From an uncultured Hyphomonadaceae bacterium (GTDB lineage Bacteria > Pseudomonadota > Alphaproteobacteria > Caulobacterales > Hyphomonadaceae), in contig CALLCD010000212.1 of the NCBI GenBank assembly GCA_938049795.1, positions 1-17,393 on the forward strand: a stretch of DNA of 17,393 nucleotides. The letters are read 5' to 3'. Shown piece after piece: positions 13,801 through 17,393 of this stretch. A model generated the notes under the pieces. It searched no databases. It had not been told where the DNA came from and saw nothing but the letters and a program-made list of their open reading frames with translations. Positions within the stretch are counted from its first letter, which is position 1; each line of letters starts with the position of its first letter. Both the position numbers and the translations under genes were made by a program.

Positions 13801-14406
13801 TTAGCCGGCGTCAGAGAGGTTCTGGTTGGCGAAATCCCAGTTCACAAGCTGATCGAGAAACGCCGTCATATAGTTCGGACGCGAGTTCTGATAGTCGAGA
13901 TAGTAGGCATGCTCCCAGACATCCATTGTCAGGAGCGGGGTAACGCCCGCTTCGGTGATCGGGGTTTCGGCATTTGGTGTTTTGGTGATGGCGAGCTTGC
14001 CGTCTTTGAGCACAAGCCAGGCCCAGCCGGAGCCGAATTGCGTGCCGCCGGCCGCTTTGAACTGGGTGGCAAAATCGTCATAGGAACCGAAATCGCGGTC
14101 GATCAGGTCGGCAATCTTGCCCGTGGGCTTGCCGCCGCCGCCCGGCTTCATCGAGTGCCAGTAGAATGTGTGGTTCCAGACTTGCGCGGCATTGTTGAAC
14201 AGGCCCGCCTTGGCTGGATCGGTGGCGGCTGCTTTGATAATGTCTTCAAGCGCCATCGTGGCCATGTCCGTGCCATCAATCAGCTTGTTCAGATTGGTGA
14301 CATAGGCATTGTGGTGCTTGCCATAATGGAAGTTCAGTGTTTCTTCGGACACGTGAGGCGCCAGATCGCCGCGTCCATAGGGAAGCTCGGGAAGGTCGAA
14401 TGCCAT
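13801..14406 (-). CDS. sodB: Superoxide dismutase, Fe type
   Basis: Superoxide dismutase (201 aa), converting superoxide to oxygen and hydrogen peroxide in the cytoplasm. No signal peptide is present. The four metal ligands are His27 (FHYGKHHNAYV), His79 (AAQVWNHTFYW), Asp162 and His166 (MDVWEHAYY). Gln75 in AAQVWNH is the active-site glutamine in the position used by iron enzymes, where manganese enzymes have Gly, and GTQFGSGWAWLV (121-132) is conserved; this favours Fe, although cambialistic enzymes cannot be excluded. GGAGA lies about 8 bases before the ATG. A strong terminator follows the stop. The gene is divergent from the NDUFAF6-like gene with 66 bases between, and its likely promoter reaches into that neighbour's first codons. 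Confidence 0.96.
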   Translation of the reverse strand: MAFDLPELPYGRGDLAPHVSEETLNFHYGKHHNAYVTNLNKLIDGTDMATMALEDIIKAAATDPAKAGLFNNAAQVWNHTFYWHSMKPGGGGKPTGKIADLIDRDFGSYDDFATQFKAAGGTQFGSGWAWLVLKDGKLAITKTPNAETPITEAGVTPLLTMDVWEHAYYLDYQNSRPNYMTAFLDQLVNWDFANQNLSDAG

Positions 14407-14450
14407 TGTTTTATCTCCGTATTGGGTGTGATCTAAGCGGGTTGCTGTCT

Positions 14451-14479
14451 TCTATAGGCGACGAAAGCTGCAATGACAA
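14451..14479 (-). promoter_or_regulatory. Candidate sodB promoter overlapping the divergent gene start
   Basis: On the minus strand TTGTCA (14479-14474; five of six consensus bases) and TATAGA (14456-14451; four of six) are separated by exactly 17 bases. Transcription would start near 14444, giving a leader of about 38 bases for sodB. The -35 box lies within codons 1-3 of the plus-strand gene beginning at 14473. Confidence 0.42.
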
Positions 14480-15102
14480 AGCCTAGTTTTAACGATAATT
14501 GGAAACAGCTCGATCAGCGCGTCCGTCGGGAAGATGAGGACCGCTGGTTGTCGAGCCGCTATGCGCCCTTGGCGGAGCGGCGGCGGTTGATTGCGCTCTA
14601 TGCGCTGAACCTCGAATTGGCGAAGGTGCGGCTGGTGGTCTCCGAGCCGGGGCTGGCGGCGATCCGGTTTCAATGGTGGCGCGATGTGGCCGCCGAGATG
14701 GCTGCGGGCAAGCGCGCGCGTGGGCATGATGTGGTCCAAGCGCTGTACGAGGCGGAGTTGTCGCCAAAACTCGTGACCGGGCTTGCGGACGGACATGAGG
14801 CGGCGCTGGAGGCGGGGAACCGGAACCTTGAGCCGGAGACCCTGTTGATGCGCGCCGCAGTGGGGATGCTGGTCAAAGCGCATGCCTGGGGGGCACATAT
14901 CGAGGCATTGGCGCCGGTCTATGCGGCGGCAAGGCGTGGGGACGAGGACGAGTATTCGCCCGCCGTGCCGATGGTCCCCAGAGCGATCCGGCCAGCGGTG
15001 GCCCATGCGGCGCTGAGGTTCGAGTATGGCCGCGAGAAAACGCCCGGCCCGATCCGCAAGCGGATTGTGGTGATGAAAGCGATGGGGAACGGGCGGGTCT
15101 GA
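14473..15102 (+). CDS. Short squalene/phytoene synthase-family protein, NDUFAF6-like
   Basis: Protein of 209 aa related to the squalene/phytoene synthase superfamily, in the branch that includes mitochondrial complex I assembly factor NDUFAF6 and its alphaproteobacterial homologues. Visible signatures are REDEDRWLSSRYAP (19-32), LIALYALNLELAKVRLVVSE (39-58) and GLAAIRFQWWRDVAAE (60-75), then RKRIVVMKAMGNGRV at the C terminus. It is predicted all-helical with no signal peptide. The paired DxxxD prenyl-diphosphate motifs of true synthases are not evident, and the protein is shorter than typical homologues of about 270-330 aa, so a catalytic role in terpene synthesis is doubtful. A role in respiratory complex I assembly is inferred only from homology. 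The ATG has only a weak upstream purine stretch (ACGAAAG). Not obviously cotranscribed with hyuA, 124 bases downstream. Confidence 0.75.
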   Translation: MTKPSFNDNWKQLDQRVRREDEDRWLSSRYAPLAERRRLIALYALNLELAKVRLVVSEPGLAAIRFQWWRDVAAEMAAGKRARGHDVVQALYEAELSPKLVTGLADGHEAALEAGNRNLEPETLLMRAAVGMLVKAHAWGAHIEALAPVYAAARRGDEDEYSPAVPMVPRAIRPAVAHAALRFEYGREKTPGPIRKRIVVMKAMGNGRV

Positions 15103-15120
15103 GCGGCGGCCGGATTGATC

Positions 15121-15143
15121 ACGCCGTCTTGGCTTGGCGTTTT
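15121..15143 (+). terminator. Weak candidate terminator after the NDUFAF6-like gene
   Basis: ACGCC (15121-15125) can pair with GGCGT (15136-15140), and four T (15140-15143) follow. The stem has only five pairs and a 10-base loop, so termination would be partial at best. It lies 18 bases after the stop. Confidence 0.3.
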
Positions 15144-15226
15144 AAGTGTCATCGCATAGGACTGGTGGCGTTGGGTCCGGAAGGCGGCTTGCCGCTCGGA
15201 TAGGCTTATTGTTTCTAGGGTGTGGT

Positions 15227-17326
15227 ATGACGCAAATGGATGTCCGGCTTGGTGTTGATATTGGCGGGACGTTTACCGACGTTGTGCTGGAAGTGGGCGC
15301 GGCGCAATATTCGGTCAAAGTGCTCACGAATTACGCTGCGCCCGAAGAGGCGATTGTGGACGGCATGGCCAAAGTCTGCGCCAAGGCGGGCATCGGCGCG
15401 GGGCAGATCAGCCAGATCATTCACGGCACGACGCTTGCGACCAATGCGCTGATTGAGCGGCGCGGCGCGAAGACGGCGCTGATTACGACCGAAGGCTTCC
15501 GTGATGTGATCGAAATGCGCACCGAGTCGCGGTTCGAGCAATATGATCTGAATTTGAAATTGCCCGAACCGCTCTTGCCGCGTTACCGGCGCTATACGCT
15601 GGCCGAGCGGATGGGCGCGAGCGGGAATGTGCTGATTGCGCCGGACGCGGATGAGATTGCCCGTCTGGCAGCAGAGATTGCGGGGGCCGGTTATGACAGT
15701 GTGGCCGTGGGCTTTCTTCATTCCTATGCGAACAGTGCGCATGAAGTGGCGATGGGGGATGCGCTGCGGGCGGCTGCGCCGGAGATGATGGTGTCGCTGT
15801 CGAGTGAGGTGTCGCCGCAAATGCGCGAATATGAGCGGTTCAACACGACGGTTGCGAACGCCTATATCAAGCCGCAGATGAAGCGTTATCTTTTGCGGCT
15901 GAAGGGCAGGCTTGAAAGTGAGGGCGCGATGTGTCCGGTCTTTCTGATCCATTCGGGCGGCGGGATTATTTCGCTTGAAAGTGCCGCCGAGTTTCCGGTG
16001 CGGCTGGTCGAGTCGGGGCCTGCGGGCGGGGCGGTGTTTGCGGCCGATATTGCGGCCGGTTACGGGCTTGATAAAGTTCTGTCGTTTGACATGGGCGGGA
16101 CCACGGCGAAGATCTGCCTGATCGAAAACCAGACGCCGCGCACGAGCCGCGTGTTTGAAGTGGCGCGCTCTTACAGGTTCAAAAAAGGGTCTGGCATGCC
16201 GATCTCGATTCCTGTGATTGATATGGTCGAGATTGGCGCAGGCGGCGGCTCGATTGCGCATGTTGATGGGCTGAAGCAAATCCGCGTCGGGCCGGAATCA
16301 GCAGGCTCCGAGCCCGGGCCCGCTTGCTATGGGCGTGGCGGCGTGCGGCCTGCGGTGACCGATGCGGATTTGGTGCTTGGCAAGCTCGATCCTGACAATT
16401 TTGCGGGCGGGTCGATGTCGCTGGATGCGGACGCTTCCGTGCGTGTGCTTGAGGCGGAACTGGGCGGCAAGTTGGATATGGATGCGCAGACGGCCGCGTT
16501 CGGGGTGGCCGAAATGGTGGACGAGAACATGGCCAATGCCGCGCGCGTTCATGCGGTGGAAAACGGTGAGGAGATTTCCGACTATACGATGATTGCTTTT
16601 GGCGGCGCTGCGCCCTTGCATGCCGGACGGCTAAGCGAGAAGCTAGGGATCAAGCGCCTGCTTGTGCCGCCGGGTGCAGGGGTTGGCTCGGCGATCGGGT
16701 TTTTGCGCGCGCCGTTCAGTTTCGAGGCGACGCGCAGCATCTATAGCCGGCTGTCGGACTTTGACGGCGAGATGGTGCTGACTTTGCTTGATGATTTGCG
16801 CGAGGAGGCGACCGGATTTGTGCGCCATTGCAGCGCGGATGCGGAGCTCTTTACCGAGTACAAAGCCTATATGCGCTATAGCGGGCAGGGCTGGGAGATC
16901 CCGATTGTCCTGTCCGAAGCCCAAGCGCGCGCGCCGGACCCTGACGTGTTCGAGGCTTTGTTTGAAGCGCAGTATACGGCGATGTTTGGCCGGACGGTTG
17001 AAGGCATGGACATCGAGATTACCGTCTGGGCGGTGAGCGTGGCGACGCAGAAACCCGCGCGGGCGAAGATTACCGAAGCCTCGCTTGATGGTGCAGAGGC
17101 GGCGCAGGTGAACGGGCAGCGCGATGTGTTTGATGCGGCAAGCGCGACCAGCCTCAGCGCGGGGCTTGTTCAGCGTGCGGATTTGCAGACCGGCCAGCTT
17201 GTCGAAGGGCCGGCGGTGATTGCCGAGGATGAAACAACGATTATCATTCCGAAAAGCGCGCGGGCGATTGCGCAGGCTGATGGCTGTATCGACATCCGGT
17301 TTGACCTCCAGAAAGGACCAAAGTGA
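15227..17326 (+). CDS. hyuA: Hydantoinase/oxoprolinase family protein, subunit A (HyuA-like)
   Basis: Large subunit A (699 aa) of the ATP-dependent hydantoinase/5-oxoprolinase/acetone carboxylase superfamily. Members hydrolyse or carboxylate small amides or ketones with ATP. The N-terminal actin-like ATP fold starts with RLGVDIGGTFTDVVLEV (7-23) and continues with HGTTLATNALIERRGAKTAL and EGFRDVIEMR. The middle domain has SSEVSPQMREYERFNTTVAN, VESGPAGGAVFAADIA and SFDMGGTTAKICL. Then follow EIGAGGGSIAHVD, GPESAGSEPGPACYGRGG and FGGAAPLHAG. The C-terminal part (about 510-690) is less conserved. The length is standard. ATG at 15227 is chosen because the fold begins right there and AGGG lies six bases upstream; an in-frame ATG at 15146 would add 27 residues that lack family similarity. 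The stop overlaps the hyuB start (TGATG). The substrate is undetermined; N-methylhydantoin, oxoproline or an aromatic ketone are options. Confidence 0.93.
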   Translation: MTQMDVRLGVDIGGTFTDVVLEVGAAQYSVKVLTNYAAPEEAIVDGMAKVCAKAGIGAGQISQIIHGTTLATNALIERRGAKTALITTEGFRDVIEMRTESRFEQYDLNLKLPEPLLPRYRRYTLAERMGASGNVLIAPDADEIARLAAEIAGAGYDSVAVGFLHSYANSAHEVAMGDALRAAAPEMMVSLSSEVSPQMREYERFNTTVANAYIKPQMKRYLLRLKGRLESEGAMCPVFLIHSGGGIISLESAAEFPVRLVESGPAGGAVFAADIAAGYGLDKVLSFDMGGTTAKICLIENQTPRTSRVFEVARSYRFKKGSGMPISIPVIDMVEIGAGGGSIAHVDGLKQIRVGPESAGSEPGPACYGRGGVRPAVTDADLVLGKLDPDNFAGGSMSLDADASVRVLEAELGGKLDMDAQTAAFGVAEMVDENMANAARVHAVENGEEISDYTMIAFGGAAPLHAGRLSEKLGIKRLLVPPGAGVGSAIGFLRAPFSFEATRSIYSRLSDFDGEMVLTLLDDLREEATGFVRHCSADAELFTEYKAYMRYSGQGWEIPIVLSEAQARAPDPDVFEALFEAQYTAMFGRTVEGMDIEITVWAVSVATQKPARAKITEASLDGAEAAQVNGQRDVFDAASATSLSAGLVQRADLQTGQLVEGPAVIAEDETTIIIPKSARAIAQADGCIDIRFDLQKGPK

Positions 17327-17393
17327 TGGCTGACACATCGGTGGCTTATCAGATCATGTGGAACCGGATGATTTCGGTCGTCGAGGAGCAGGC
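17326..17393 (+). CDS. hyuB: Hydantoinase subunit B (HyuB-like), 5' part only, cut by window edge
   Basis: The ATG at 17326 shares one base with the hyuA stop (TGATG), a translational-coupling arrangement usual for subunit A/B pairs. The visible 22 codons read MADTSVAYQIMWNRMISVVE and two more residues. The pattern QIMWNRxISVVEEQA is the start signature of hydantoinase B/oxoprolinase B proteins. The rest lies beyond the right edge. GAAAGGA lies just upstream inside the end of hyuA. Confidence 0.85.
   Translation, partial: MADTSVAYQIMWNRMISVVEEQ

Noticed and set aside
15215..16279. A 354-codon minus frame opposite hyuA
   Set aside because: Arg/His/Asn-rich shadow of the hyuA frame with no recognisable motif.

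Overview
The window looks like chromosomal DNA of a GC-rich alphaproteobacterium, possibly a marine or aquatic member of the Hyphomonadaceae/Maricaulales type. The pointers are a Bpt-type aminoacyltransferase, an orphan motB, an Fe-type superoxide dismutase, a bacterial NDUFAF6-like squalene/phytoene-synthase homologue, a coniferyl-aldehyde-dehydrogenase-like ALDH and an intergenic REP-like hairpin repeat around GAGCGAAGTCGA. The assignment to order is inference; no rRNA or species marker is present. Gene density is high. No tRNA, rRNA, CRISPR array, prophage or insertion sequence was seen.

Left part (1-3342, minus strand): a TRAP transporter operon in the order dctP-dctQ-dctM. The dctM end is cut by the left edge. 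The binding protein is of the TakP (2-oxo acid/lactate) type and carries a combined Tat and lipoprotein signal. Next (3439-6846, minus strand) is a tight run of motB-like, SLC13/DASS transporter with two RCK_C domains, and bpt. The last two are 7 bases apart.

Middle part: divergent from motB runs a plus-strand pair, an uncharacterised two-Rossmann FAD/NAD(P) protein (7039-8466) and a 3-hydroxyisobutyrate-dehydrogenase family enzyme (8495-9358). They converge on a PaaG-like crotonase (9373-10164, minus). The crotonase shares a 138-base divergent promoter region with a coniferyl-aldehyde-dehydrogenase-like ALDH (10303-11742, plus). Together with the right-end hyuA/hyuB pair these suggest catabolism of organic acids, aldehydes or aromatics, but the substrates cannot be read from the sequence.

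Right part: the ALDH converges on a DEAD-box RNA helicase (11955-13553, minus, TTG start, RG-rich tail). Between them lies a REP-like cluster of three direct degenerate units and one inverted unit. The helicase has a hairpin-rich leader. An Fe-superoxide dismutase (13801-14406, minus) ends in a textbook intrinsic terminator and is divergent from the short NDUFAF6-like protein. The window closes with hyuA (15227-17326) and the first 22 codons of hyuB, joined by a TGATG overlap.

No clearly new multi-gene system is evident. The items most worth a second look are the REP-like repeat cluster, the uncharacterised FAD protein with its dehydrogenase partner, the structured helicase leader and the orphan motB in a transporter/N-degron operon.
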